In this document: one piece after another, positions 17,666-25,871 of the stretch
Position numbering within the stretch: the first letter of the stretch is position 1
Layout of the letters: the number at the start of each line of letters is the position of its first letter
NCBI RefSeq assembly: GCF_029581275.1
Contig: NZ_CP120742.1
Span: forward strand, 4,278,501-4,342,500
Origin: Micromonospora sp. WMMD1155
GTDB taxonomy: Bacteria; Actinomycetota; Actinomycetes; Mycobacteriales; Micromonosporaceae
Direction of reading: 5' to 3'
DNA length: 64,000 nt
The notes under the pieces: generated by a model
Seen by the model: the letters and a program-made list of their open reading frames with translations, nothing else
What the model was told of the DNA's origin: nothing
The model's database searches: none
Program-made: the position numbers and the translations under genes

Positions 17666-18847
17666 TCAAACCGAGGGGCCCAGCACCCGGAAGGTGAGCC
17701 CGGCCCGGACGAGCCGGTCGAGCAGCGCGTCACCCATCGCGGCGACCGGGGTGAGCTGCCCGGCGCTCGGCGGCAGGTCGTCGAGCGCCAGGCAGAGCGC
17801 CGACTCGCCGAGCATCTTCGCCGTCTCGTCGTAACCCGGGTCGCCGCCGGCCACCTCGGTGACCACCCGACGTCCGCCGCCGGTGCCGACGAACCGCACC
17901 CGGAACCAGGACGCGGCCCGCTGCTCGGCGGTCGGCCCCTGCCCGGAGGAGAGCCGACCGAGCAGCCACCGTCGAGTCGGTGGCAGCTTCACCAGCCCGA
18001 TCAGCGCGCCCAGCCCGGCCGCACCGGCCAGCACGGTGGGCAGCCGCTTCATCGCAGCGAAGTGCCGGTAGCGGAAGTCCGGGCCGTACTCCGGTCGGGT
18101 CGCGGCCGAACGGCGGACCACCTGCGGGTCGATGGTCGGCAGCGGGACCGCCCAGATGCCCAGCTCGGCGGAGCGGGCCAGCCGGCCGGGTACCGCCCGG
18201 ACCCGACGGTCGGTGGGGCGCGGCTCCACCGCGCGGCGGTCCCGGGCGGCCCGACCGGCCTGCGCCGTGCGGGAGAACGCAGTGAGCGCGGAATGGTACG
18301 TGCCGGCGGAGAACCGACCACCGGCGCGTACGTAACCGTCCACGGTGATCGGCACGTCGGCGGGCAGGTGCTTGACAGTGAACCAGGCCCCCAGGTCGTG
18401 CGGGATCGAGTCGAACCCGCAGGCGTGCACCAGCCGCGCCCCGGTGCGGGTCGCCTCGTCGTGGTGGCGCACGTACATCAGGTCGACGAACTCCGGCTCG
18501 CCGGTGATGTCCAGGTAGTCGGTGCCGGCCCGACTGCAGGCCGCGACCAGCGGCTCCCCGTGGTGGATGTACGGCCCGACCGTGCTGGCCACGACGCGGG
18601 CGCTCTCGGCCACCGCGCGTAGCGAATCGGCGTCGGTCACGTCGGCGGTCAGGAGCGGCAGCTCGGCCAGCGTCGGGTCGATCGCCGCGAGCCGTGCCCG
18701 GACGGCGGCGAGGCGCTGCCGGTCACGCCCGGCCAGCGCCCAGCGCAGCCCGGCCGGCGCGTGCCGGGCCAGATATTCGGCGGTCAACCCTCCGGTGAAC
18801 CCGGTCGCCCCGAACAGCACCACGTCGTACGTCCGCTCGCCAGTCAT
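17666..18847 (-). CDS. Saccharopine-dehydrogenase-like / trans-acting enoyl reductase family protein
   Basis: A 393-residue NAD(P)-dependent protein. The N-terminal Rossmann motif is FGATGFTGGLTAEYL, followed by LAGRD for cofactor discrimination and STVGPYIHHGEPLV. The family includes the trans-acting enoyl reductases of lipid (PDIM) synthesis in mycobacteria and many uncharacterised reductases. I used the ATG at 18847; the long upstream extension (to 19282) lies antisense to the alcohol dehydrogenase gene. It is followed at 18898 by the dehydrogenase gene on the same strand. Confidence 0.85.
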   Translation of the reverse strand: MTGERTYDVVLFGATGFTGGLTAEYLARHAPAGLRWALAGRDRQRLAAVRARLAAIDPTLAELPLLTADVTDADSLRAVAESARVVASTVGPYIHHGEPLVAACSRAGTDYLDITGEPEFVDLMYVRHHDEATRTGARLVHACGFDSIPHDLGAWFTVKHLPADVPITVDGYVRAGGRFSAGTYHSALTAFSRTAQAGRAARDRRAVEPRPTDRRVRAVPGRLARSAELGIWAVPLPTIDPQVVRRSAATRPEYGPDFRYRHFAAMKRLPTVLAGAAGLGALIGLVKLPPTRRWLLGRLSSGQGPTAEQRAASWFRVRFVGTGGGRRVVTEVAGGDPGYDETAKMLGESALCLALDDLPPSAGQLTPVAAMGDALLDRLVRAGLTFRVLGPSV

Positions 18848-18897
18848 CCTCGGAGTCTGCCATTCGTGGCCCCCGATGGCCGATCGCGACGAGGCCG

Positions 18898-20052
18898 TCA
18901 GGGCGTGAACACGGCCCGCACGCAACCGTCGGTCCGGTCCCGGAACAACGCGTACCCGTGCGGGCCCTGCTCCAGCGGCAGCCGGTGGGTGGCCAGATGC
19001 TCGGTCCGCAGCTCGTCGCGGGCCATCCGGTCCAGCAGCATCGGCACGTCGCGCAGGTCCGGCCGACGTACCCCGCGCAGCGTCAGCCGACGGTCGGTGA
19101 CCGTGCCCAGCGGAAACGCGTCGACGAAGCCGCCGGTCGCGCCGAGCACCACCACCACACCGCCCTTGCGGCAGGCGTACACGGCTTCCCGCAGCGCGTC
19201 CGGTCGGTCGGCGGTGTGGCCACCACCACCGAACCGGTCGGCAGACGATCGGGCGGGCGTCGGGCCGGAGGCCACCACGCACACGTCCGGACCGCGTCCA
19301 CCGCTGCGGTCACGTAGCTCCGCGGCGACGTCGGTGCGGTGGTAGTCCAGCGGCTCCGCGCCGCAGTGCCGCTCGGCCATCCGCAGCCGCTCCTCGTGGC
19401 GGTCCACCACCAGCACCCGCGCGGCCCCACGCAGCACCGCCGCCCGGGCGGTCAACTGGCCCACCGCACCGGCGCCCCAGATCGCCACCACGTCGCCGTG
19501 GCGGACCGCACCCACCTCGGCCGCGAGCCACCCGGTCGGCGCCGCGTCGGCGGCGAACACCGCCCGATCGTCGTCGACCGCGTCCGGCACCCCGAACGCC
19601 CCCACGTCGGCGTACGGCACCCGCACGTACTCGGCGTGACCGCCGGCGAATCCGCCCGCCGCCCGGGGTCGGCCGAAGCACCCCGCGTCGGAGTGCCTCC
19701 GGTCGGGGTCCGCGCTCGCCAGGTCGGCGCTGGCGTTGTCGCAGCAGGAGTGCAGGCCCTGACGGCAGTACCAGCAGCCACCGCAGGCGACGCTCGCGCC
19801 GACGACGACCCGGTCGCCGGTGCGGTGCCGGCGCACCGCGGGCCCGACCTCGACCACCTCGCCCAGGAACTCGGCCCCGAGCACGTCACCGGCTCGCAGC
19901 AGCGGGTCCCGGCCGGCCAGCAGCGGCAGGTCACCGCCGCAGGTGGCGCTGCGCCGCACCCGGACGATGACGTCCCGCTCGTTGCGCAGCTCCGGGTCGG
20001 GCACCTCGCGTACCGCCACCTCGTCGGCGGCCACCCAGCACAGCGCCCTCAC
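18898..20052 (-). CDS. Zinc-dependent alcohol dehydrogenase (MDR family)
   Basis: A 384-residue medium-chain dehydrogenase. The catalytic zinc site is altered from the usual CGTD/GHE pattern: ATCGGDLPLLAG and LGAEFLGEV stand at those places. The structural-zinc loop is intact, with four Cys in ACGGCWYCRQGLHSCC. IWGAGAVGQLTA is the nucleotide-binding Rossmann motif. It resembles the glutathione-independent formaldehyde dehydrogenase-like group; substrate not assignable. The GTG start overlaps the upstream small gene by 4 bases, giving a two-gene operon. Confidence 0.87.
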   Translation of the reverse strand: MRALCWVAADEVAVREVPDPELRNERDVIVRVRRSATCGGDLPLLAGRDPLLRAGDVLGAEFLGEVVEVGPAVRRHRTGDRVVVGASVACGGCWYCRQGLHSCCDNASADLASADPDRRHSDAGCFGRPRAAGGFAGGHAEYVRVPYADVGAFGVPDAVDDDRAVFAADAAPTGWLAAEVGAVRHGDVVAIWGAGAVGQLTARAAVLRGAARVLVVDRHEERLRMAERHCGAEPLDYHRTDVAAELRDRSGGRGPDVCVVASGPTPARSSADRFGGGGHTADRPDALREAVYACRKGGVVVVLGATGGFVDAFPLGTVTDRRLTLRGVRRPDLRDVPMLLDRMARDELRTEHLATHRLPLEQGPHGYALFRDRTDGCVRAVFTP

Positions 20053-20558
20053 CCGCGCACCCCGGGGCGGTCCAGCGCGGACCGGTCCGCGCGCAGCACC
20101 TCGCCGGCCTCCACGCGCTGCTTGACCTGGCGCAACGTCCGTCGTACCAGCAGCGCGGGGTCGTCGCCGACCAGGTGCGCGGCCAACCCGGCCGGTGCGG
20201 GTCCGCCGACCAGCGGGCGGGCGGCCAGCTCCGTGCCCCGGTCGCCGGGCGCCGGGCGCACCCGCACCTCGATCGCCCCGCCCAGGCGGCGCAGCGGTTC
20301 CGGCCAACGGCCGTCCGGGAGCACCTGCTCGGGCGGCCGGTCGACAGTCACCACCTCCCACCGGGCCGGCGCGACGGGGTCGCCGTCCGCGCCGGTCCGG
20401 CCCCGCGCGGGGGCACTCGGCCAGGCCCGCGTGGCGGCACCGCCGTCCGCGCCCGGCCGACCCCGCCACCGGGGTACGCGCAGCGAGCGCGCTGCCCGGG
20501 CGAGCGCCCCGCTGCCGAAGGCGGGTCCCGTCCGCGCCAGCCGTCCCATCGGTCCCAC
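20049..20558 (-). CDS. SRPBCC-like protein coupled to the alcohol dehydrogenase
   Basis: A 169-residue protein with an Arg/Ala/Pro-rich first third and then a segment resembling the second half of a START/SRPBCC (cyclase-like) fold: WEVVTVDRPPEQVLPDG, IEVRVRPAPGDRGTELAARPL, and a C-terminal LRQVKQRVEAGEVLRAD helix. Family similar proteins are often next to dehydrogenases, but function is unknown. GTG 20558 is chosen because GGGAGG lies about 5 bases upstream; ATG 20549 is the alternative. It overlaps the alcohol dehydrogenase by 4 bases and has the 32-bp repeated element 40 bases upstream. Confidence 0.65.
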   Translation of the reverse strand: MGPMGRLARTGPAFGSGALARAARSLRVPRWRGRPGADGGAATRAWPSAPARGRTGADGDPVAPARWEVVTVDRPPEQVLPDGRWPEPLRRLGGAIEVRVRPAPGDRGTELAARPLVGGPAPAGLAAHLVGDDPALLVRRTLRQVKQRVEAGEVLRADRSALDRPGVRG

Positions 20559-20597
20559 CCGTCCTCCCTGTCCACGTCCCTCGATCGTCGGTGCCGG

Positions 20598-20629
20598 TCG
20601 GGTGAAGCGTGCTCGCCCGGAAGGGGTGA
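20598..20629. promoter_or_regulatory. Repeated 32-bp element, copy 1
   Basis: This element begins TCGGGTGAA and ends CTCGCCCGGAAGGGGTGA. It matches the copy at 25459-25490 at 30 of 32 positions. It sits in the divergent region between the SRPBCC-like/alcohol dehydrogenase operon (minus) and the large LuxR-type regulator (plus). Read on the minus strand it ends in TTCACCC(GA), and a GACGAT hexamer follows 11 bases after TTCACC, which would suit an activator site overlapping the -35 position. Confidence 0.6.
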
Positions 20630-20693
20630 ACCGCCCACCGCCGGGTAACCGCTCGCCGACCGGGGGCGGAACGTGCGGTGGGGGTGGGGCCGG

Positions 20694-23540
20694 GTGCCGG
20701 AACAGGATCAGGTGTCTGTCGGGGCGGCGCCGCTGCTGGCGTCCCGACTGACTCCGGCCGTGCCGCCGGAGCCGGTGGTGGCCCGACCCCGACTGCTGCG
20801 CAGGTTGGACGAGGGAAGCGCGGGGCCGGTCACCCGGATCGCCGCTCCCGCCGGTTGGGGCAAGACCACGTTGCTCGCGTCCTGGGTTCGGCTGGGCGGC
20901 GCTCCGGCCGAGGTGGAGCCGGGTGCGGTGGTGCCCGACTCCGGCGAAGTCGCGGCCCCGCCCGAGGCCGGTCCGGTTCCGGCGTGGGTGTCCGTGGAGG
21001 TCGGCGACGATGGTGACCGGCTCTGGGCGTACCTCGCGGCGGCGTTGCGGTCGGCGACCAGCTCGACGGAGAGCGGCCCGGTGCCCGACCGACCGCCGCG
21101 TCCCGAGCACCTGGAGGCGCTGGCGGCCTCGCTCGCCGCCGCGGACCGGCCGGTGCTGCTGATCCTGGACGACCTGCACCGCATCGCCGACCCGGCCGCG
21201 TTGACCGGGTTGGAGTTCCTGCTGCGCCACGCCGAGCAGCGGTTGCGTCTGGTGATCGGCGCGCGGGCCGGGCTGCAGCTGCCGCTGCACCGGCTCCGCC
21301 TCGCCGGGGAACTGACCGAGATCGGCCCGGACGAGTTGGCGTTCACCGACGACGAGGTGGCCGACCTGCTCACCGCGCACGGCGCCGTGCTGCCGGCGAC
21401 CGCCGTGCGCCGTCTGCGGGAGCGCACCGGAGGGTGGCCGGCCGCGCTGCGCATCGCGGCCCTGGCGGTACGCGGCCAGCCCGACCCGGAGCGCTGGGCG
21501 GGACAGTTCGGCGGTGACCAACCGGAGATCGCCGGCTACCTGCACGAGGAGGTGCTGACGACGCTCGACCCGGCCGAGGAGGACCTGCTGCGGCGTACCG
21601 CAATCGTCGACACCGTCTGCGCCGACCTGGCCGAGGCGCTGACCGGCCGTGCCGACGCCGGGCAGGCGCTCGCCGACCTGGCCGGGGCGGGCGGTCTGCT
21701 GCACCGGGACGACACCCGCCCGCCCTGGTACCGCTGCGAGCCTCTGCTGGCCGACCTGCTCCGCGCCGACCTGGCCCGGCTGCCCGCCGACGACCTGCGC
21801 GATCTGCATGCCCGGGCCGCCGACTGGTACGCGGGTGACGGCCGACCGGCCGACGGGCTGCGGCACGCGCTGGCCGCCGGTCGGTGGGACCTGGCCGGCG
21901 ACCTCTTCGTCGCGCACTGGCCGGAACTGACCCGGTACGACAGTGAACCGGTGCCCGCCCCCGCCCCCGCCGCCCCACCGGCGGAGGTGGTCCGCGCCGA
22001 CCCGGAGGTGGCGCTGGCCTGTGCCGCCGAGCGCGCGTACGCGGGCGACCTGCCGGCCGCCACCGGCCACCTCCACGCGGCGGCCGAACACGCGGCGGGC
22101 CTTCCCGTGCCGCGTCGGGACCGGTTCCTGCGGTTGGTCACCGCACTGGAGGTGAGCGTGGCCCGGCTCGCCGACGACCCGGCGGAGGTGCGGGCCGCCG
22201 CCGCCCGTCTGCTGCGAACCCGCCCGCCGGGTGCCACGCCGACCCGGGTGCCGGAGTCAGGGCCGAGTGGGCCGTCCAACTCCGCCCCCACCACCGGCGG
22301 GGGCGGTGCGGCCGACGACGCGGACCTGCGGGCGTTCACCGGCACCGCGCTGGGGCTCGTCGAGTTGGCCGAGGGCGCGTTGCCGGTCGCCCGCTTCGTC
22401 CGGGCCCGGGCGGCAGCGCGGGAGTCCGGTCGGCCGCGTACCGAGTTGGTCGGCGCCAGCCGCGCCGCACTTCTGCTCGCGGTGCGTGGGGAACTGCGCG
22501 CGGCCGAGCAGGCGGCCCGGGACGCACTGGGCATGCCACCTTGCCGAGGCTGGTCCTGTCGGCTCGACTGCGCCTACGCGTACCTGGCGCTGGCAGTGGT
22601 GGCCCTGCTGCGCGACCAGCCCGACGAGGCTGCGGCGAACCTCGCTCTCGCCGGTCCGGCGCTCGGCGTCGCCGACGGGTGGGTCGGCGGCGTCGAGCCC
22701 GACACCGGCGAGGACTGGCTCGCCGCCGCCTCCGGCGAACCGGTGGCGGCGGCGGTGGCGGCACTGTGCCGGGCGCAGTTGTACCGCGACGCCGGTGACC
22801 CGGCGGCCGGCCAGCGGCTCCTCGTCCGGGCTGGCGCGGTGCTGGCCGACCGTCCCTCCGCCACCGAACTGACCAGCCTCCTGCGGGCCGCCGAGGCCGA
22901 ACTGCGCGCCGAGCGGGGCGATCTGGACGCCGCCCGCGACCTACTGGCCGGTGCGACCGACGACCCGGTGCTCGCGGTGGCGGTGGCGAAGGTGGAGTTG
23001 CTGGCCGGCGACGCCGCCGCCGGGCGGGCGCTGCCGGCCTGGCAGTCGCCGACAGCCACAGCCTGGCCCCTGCCGGTACGCCTGGACGCGGGCCTGCTGG
23101 ACGCCGTGCTGGCCGAGCAGGCCGGGGACGGCCGTCGGGCCGGTCGGGTCCTGGAAGAGGTGCTCGATCTGGCCGGCCCGCAGGGCTGCCGGCGGGTCTT
23201 CACCCACGCCGCACCACCCGTGCGGGACCTGCTGGCCGCCCACCTGGACGCGGGTACGGCGCACTTCACGCTGGTCAGTGACCTGGTGCGGGGGACCAGC
23301 ACGGGCACGGCCCGGCCGGTCGCCGCCGCCTCGGGGGGTGTCCTCGACGAGCCGCTCACCGAGCGGGAGCTGACGATCCTGCGTTACCTGCAGAGCATCC
23401 TGTCCAACGTGGAGATCGCCGGCGAACTGTCGCTCTCGGTCAACACGGTGAAGACCCACGTCCGCAACATCTACCGCAAACTCGACGCGACCCGCCGGCG
23501 TGAAGCGGTCCGGCGGGCGCGCGAGTTGCGGCTGATCTGA
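20694..23540 (+). CDS. Large ATP-binding LuxR-family regulator (MalT/LAL type)
   Basis: A 948-residue STAND-type regulator. Walker A is APAGWGKTT (residues 51-59), Walker B VLLILDDLHRI (about 155), with the usual WPAALRIAAL-type sensor segment near 250. A long TPR-like helical region (about 330-870) includes a disordered Pro/Ser insert near 520. The C-terminal LuxR helix-turn-helix is LTERELTILRYLQS...NTVKTHVRNIYRKL. It should activate transcription on binding a ligand and ATP. The divergent dehydrogenase operon and the BON gene carry a shared upstream element and are candidate targets. GTG 20694 is preferred to GTG 20673. Confidence 0.88.
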   Translation: MPEQDQVSVGAAPLLASRLTPAVPPEPVVARPRLLRRLDEGSAGPVTRIAAPAGWGKTTLLASWVRLGGAPAEVEPGAVVPDSGEVAAPPEAGPVPAWVSVEVGDDGDRLWAYLAAALRSATSSTESGPVPDRPPRPEHLEALAASLAAADRPVLLILDDLHRIADPAALTGLEFLLRHAEQRLRLVIGARAGLQLPLHRLRLAGELTEIGPDELAFTDDEVADLLTAHGAVLPATAVRRLRERTGGWPAALRIAALAVRGQPDPERWAGQFGGDQPEIAGYLHEEVLTTLDPAEEDLLRRTAIVDTVCADLAEALTGRADAGQALADLAGAGGLLHRDDTRPPWYRCEPLLADLLRADLARLPADDLRDLHARAADWYAGDGRPADGLRHALAAGRWDLAGDLFVAHWPELTRYDSEPVPAPAPAAPPAEVVRADPEVALACAAERAYAGDLPAATGHLHAAAEHAAGLPVPRRDRFLRLVTALEVSVARLADDPAEVRAAAARLLRTRPPGATPTRVPESGPSGPSNSAPTTGGGGAADDADLRAFTGTALGLVELAEGALPVARFVRARAAARESGRPRTELVGASRAALLLAVRGELRAAEQAARDALGMPPCRGWSCRLDCAYAYLALAVVALLRDQPDEAAANLALAGPALGVADGWVGGVEPDTGEDWLAAASGEPVAAAVAALCRAQLYRDAGDPAAGQRLLVRAGAVLADRPSATELTSLLRAAEAELRAERGDLDAARDLLAGATDDPVLAVAVAKVELLAGDAAAGRALPAWQSPTATAWPLPVRLDAGLLDAVLAEQAGDGRRAGRVLEEVLDLAGPQGCRRVFTHAAPPVRDLLAAHLDAGTAHFTLVSDLVRGTSTGTARPVAAASGGVLDEPLTERELTILRYLQSILSNVEIAGELSLSVNTVKTHVRNIYRKLDATRRREAVRRARELRLI

Positions 23541-23554
23541 TCGGGTCGAGGCGG

Positions 23555-24103
23555 TCAGGCGTCACCGGCGGCGTCCACGGCCGTCAGCAGGTCGGGCAGG
23601 TCGTAGCCGCCGTCGTGCCGGACGCCGTTGACGAACAGGGTCGGTGTGCCGTTCACCCCGCTGCGGATGCCGCCCACGAAGTCCCGGCGCACCCGGTCCG
23701 CGTGCGCACGGCTCTCCACCTCGGCGTTCAACTCGTCCGGGGGCAACCCGACCTGCTCGACACCGAGCGAGAGGTGCACCGGGTCGAGTTGGTCCTGGTG
23801 CTCGTAGAGCCAGTCGTGCATCTCCCAGAACCGGCCCCGCACCCCGGCGGCCTCGGCCGTCTCGGCGGCGCGTTCGGCGTACGGGTGGACGTTGGCGATC
23901 GGGAAGTACCGGTAGACCAGCCGTACGGTGTCGGCCCGCTGCCGCAGCAACTCGTGCAGGTTCGGGTACGCCGCACCGCAGAACTGGCACTGGAAGTCGC
24001 CGTACTCGACCACGGTGACGGCCGCGTCGGCCGGACCGCGGATGTGGTCCTCGGTGGTCACCGGGTCCCGGAGTCGGGCGGTGACCTGCAGTGGCGTGGT
24101 CAT
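23555..24103 (-). CDS. DsbA-family thioredoxin-fold protein
   Basis: A 182-residue protein with no signal peptide, so it should be cytoplasmic, as for FrnE-like or Na+/H+-antiporter-associated DsbA homologues. The active site is YGDFQCQFC (Cys39, Cys42), and the cis-Pro loop is GVNGTPTLFVNGVRH. Probable role: thiol oxidoreductase in stress protection. Its ATG overlaps the stop of the peroxiredoxin gene by 4 bases, so the two redox proteins are co-translated. It is convergent with the LuxR-type regulator. Confidence 0.9.
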   Translation of the reverse strand: MTTPLQVTARLRDPVTTEDHIRGPADAAVTVVEYGDFQCQFCGAAYPNLHELLRQRADTVRLVYRYFPIANVHPYAERAAETAEAAGVRGRFWEMHDWLYEHQDQLDPVHLSLGVEQVGLPPDELNAEVESRAHADRVRRDFVGGIRSGVNGTPTLFVNGVRHDGGYDLPDLLTAVDAAGDA

Positions 24104-24597
24104 CCGGTCGTCACCTTCCGGTCGGCGGCGAGTTGGTCCAGCGCGTCGAAGATGCCGTCGGCGCCCGGGTTCACCTCGGGCGGCGAGAGATGGCTCCAGG
24201 CCACGGTCCCCGTCGGGTCGAGCACCACGAGCGCGCGGGCGGCCTCACCCCGCGGCTGGTACGCGCCGTAGGCGCGGGCCACCTCGCCCTTTGGCTCGAA
24301 GTCGGCCAGCAGTGGGAACTCGATGCCCCGGCTCTCCGCGAACGCCCGGTGCGACCAGATGCTGTCCACCGAGAGGCCGAGCACCACCGCCTGGTACTGC
24401 GCGAAGACGGGGGCGGCGGACTGGTAGAGCGACATCTGGTCACCGCAGACCGGGCTCCAGTCGGCGGGGTAGAAGGCGAGCACCACCGGTCGGCCGCGGA
24501 ACTGCTCAGGCCCCATCGGGTCCCCAGCAGGGGTGGCCGGCAGGGTGAAGCCGGGCGCGGCGTGCCCCGGCTGGATCAGCCCGTTCGGATCACTCAT
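24100..24597 (-). CDS. Peroxiredoxin (AhpC/TSA, AhpE-like)
   Basis: A 165-residue peroxiredoxin. The peroxidatic Cys is Cys51 in FYPADWSPVCGDQ, with the Thr/Ser of the usual PxxxTxxC replaced by Ser. No resolving Cys is obvious, so it may be a 1-Cys enzyme reduced by an external thiol, possibly the DsbA-like protein coded downstream in the same operon. The start MSDPNG is chosen over 4636-type upstream extension at 24636, which lies in the BON terminator region. Confidence 0.88.
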   Translation of the reverse strand: MSDPNGLIQPGHAAPGFTLPATPAGDPMGPEQFRGRPVVLAFYPADWSPVCGDQMSLYQSAAPVFAQYQAVVLGLSVDSIWSHRAFAESRGIEFPLLADFEPKGEVARAYGAYQPRGEAARALVVLDPTGTVAWSHLSPPEVNPGADGIFDALDQLAADRKVTTG

Positions 24598-24611
24598 GCC
24601 CCCAGCCTGCC

Positions 24612-24646
24612 CCCGGGGTGGGTGAGACGGGCTCACCCACCCCGGG
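24612..24646. terminator. 15-bp perfect hairpin downstream of the BON gene
   Basis: Perfect arms at 24612-24626 and 24632-24646 enclose a 5-base loop. It lies 45 bases after the BON gene stop and before the peroxiredoxin start on the same strand, so it separates the two transcription units. Confidence 0.75.
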
Positions 24647-24690
24647 TGGTTCCGTGCCGGGCGGCGCTCAGCGCCGTGCGGGGCGCTCGC

Positions 24691-25377
24691 TCACCGCAGA
24701 CCCGGGGCGACGGCGATGTGGTTCTGCACCTCACGGATGCCGGGCGCGGACCACGCCACCTGTTCGACCTCCGCCCGCTCGGGCATCGAGTGGACCAACC
24801 CGGCGAGCACCGCCGTGTCACCGTGCACCCGGACGCTGATCCGTTCGGCTTCGGTGGCACCGGCTCGGGCGAGCGCGTCGACGATCCGGTCGGCCAGGTT
24901 CCGACCGTCCGGTGGGGCGGCCGGTCGGACGGCGATGCCGTTGCTCACCCCGCGTACGCCGGTCAGTCGGCTGACGGCCCGCTCGGCGGCGCGGCGCTGG
25001 TACTCCCACTCGACGTCGCCGTGCAGCGTCACCCAGCCCGCCGAGACGGTGACCTGGAGCTTCTCGATCGGCACGAACGCGTCCCACTCCAGTGCGTGGC
25101 TGGCGGCGGCGGCCAGGTCGGGGTCGGTGCGCTCTGCGCCGTCGGCCAGTTGTACGGCCAGGTCGTTGGCGACCGCCCGAACCCGGGCGACCCGGTGTGC
25201 GGCCCGTTCGGCGGCCCACTTCTTCGCGTAGCTGTCCACCCGGCCGGTCAGTGTGACGACGCCCTCGCCGACGGTCACGCCGATCTCGTGCGGCTGCACC
25301 CGTGGTTCCCAGGTCAGCTCGTCGAGTACGGCGGACTGGATGTCCTGGTCGGTACGGCTGATCTCCGCGATGGCCAT
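24691..25377 (-). CDS. Protein with three BON domains
   Basis: A 228-residue protein made of three BON repeats (about residues 5-80, 85-150 and 160-225), each with the conserved VxV-x-G-x-VxLxGxV core (VTVGEGVVTLTGRVDS, VTVSAGWVTLHGDV, VRVHGDTAVLAGLVHS). It has no signal peptide or membrane segment. BON domains bind membranes or polymers and are often part of stress responses; in actinobacteria such genes accompany universal stress and redox genes, as here. The ATG has a strong GGGAGGAGG site. A copy of the 32-bp element lies 82 bases upstream. Confidence 0.88.
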   Translation of the reverse strand: MAIAEISRTDQDIQSAVLDELTWEPRVQPHEIGVTVGEGVVTLTGRVDSYAKKWAAERAAHRVARVRAVANDLAVQLADGAERTDPDLAAAASHALEWDAFVPIEKLQVTVSAGWVTLHGDVEWEYQRRAAERAVSRLTGVRGVSNGIAVRPAAPPDGRNLADRIVDALARAGATEAERISVRVHGDTAVLAGLVHSMPERAEVEQVAWSAPGIREVQNHIAVAPGLR

Positions 25378-25458
25378 CTGTCCTCCTCCCGTGCTCCGTC
25401 GGCGAACCGGGCGGCGACTCGCAGCCGGAGGCCCGCCGACGTCGAACCTGCCGCAGCC

Positions 25459-25490
25459 TCGGGTGAACCGTCCTCGCCCGGAAGGGGTGA
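25459..25490. promoter_or_regulatory. Repeated 32-bp element, copy 2
   Basis: It matches copy 1 (20598-20629) at 30 of 32 positions; only two bases (G/C swaps at 25468 and 25472) differ. It is 82 bases upstream of the BON gene and has the same orientation relative to it as copy 1 has to the SRPBCC/alcohol dehydrogenase operon. A CAGGTT hexamer follows TTCACC at the same 11-base distance on the minus strand. Confidence 0.6.
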
Positions 25491-25522
25491 CGACACGGTC
25501 GGCGCGGACCGTCTCCCACCCG

Positions 25523-25536
25523 TGGGAGCGCTTCCA
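25523..25536. promoter_or_regulatory. CebR/LacI-type operator without an adjacent gene
   Basis: TGGGAGCGCTTCCA differs at one position from the 14-bp palindrome TGGGAGCGCTCCCA known for CebR, the actinobacterial cellulose/cello-oligosaccharide repressor. No glycoside hydrolase or sugar transporter gene lies within 1 kb on either side. Confidence 0.55.
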
Positions 25537-25694
25537 TTACGAGCGCATTTCGGTTACGGTAATCGCGTTCCTCGATCGCGGGAGCCGTCGCGTCGGGTGG
25601 TGGAGTCAGGGCAGCTCCGTCCGTCCCCGGCGTCGTGCTCGTCCCCCGGGCCACGACGTTCCCACTCGGTCGACCCCGTCCCCCGGGGTGTGCC

Positions 25695-25728
25695 CACCAC
25701 CACCACCACCACCATCACCACCACCACC
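25695..25728. repeat. CAC/CAT trinucleotide run
   Basis: Eleven consecutive CAC units, one changed to CAT, form a simple-sequence repeat in a non-coding stretch. In one plus-strand frame it would read as a run of His, but no start or conserved protein surrounds it. Confidence 0.8.
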
Positions 25729-25805
25729 CGAGCACCGGTCCGCCGGGCCGCCTGAGGGGTCCGGCACCCGGCGGACCGGTTCCACCCCGTACCGACCCCA
25801 GCGGT

Positions 25806-25841
25806 ACGGGCCCCGTTCGACCTGGGTCGATCGGGGCCCGT
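25806..25841. terminator. Hairpin downstream of the small membrane protein gene
   Basis: Ten-base perfect arms, acgggccccg at 25806-25815 and its complement at 25832-25841, with a further 6-bp inner palindrome. It lies 30 bases past the stop of the minus-strand gene at 25872. Confidence 0.7.
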
Positions 25842-25871
25842 GGGATGCGCGGTGCGGGGGAAGGTCGTCGG

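Larger units (their letters stand above)
25378..25871. other. 494-base gap with regulatory elements but no gene
   Basis: No open frame here has a convincing start and protein-like sequence. It holds the second 32-bp element (25459-25490), a CebR/LacI-like operator (25523-25536), a TTAC-G-GTAA dyad near 25555, a CAC/CAT trinucleotide run (25695-25728) and a terminator hairpin (25806-25841). The stretch may be the remains of a lost gene on the plus strand. Confidence 0.6.

Noticed and set aside
20559..22091. Upstream extension of the SRPBCC-like frame
   Set aside because: It is antisense to the LuxR-type regulator and of low complexity; the ribosome-binding site supports 20558.
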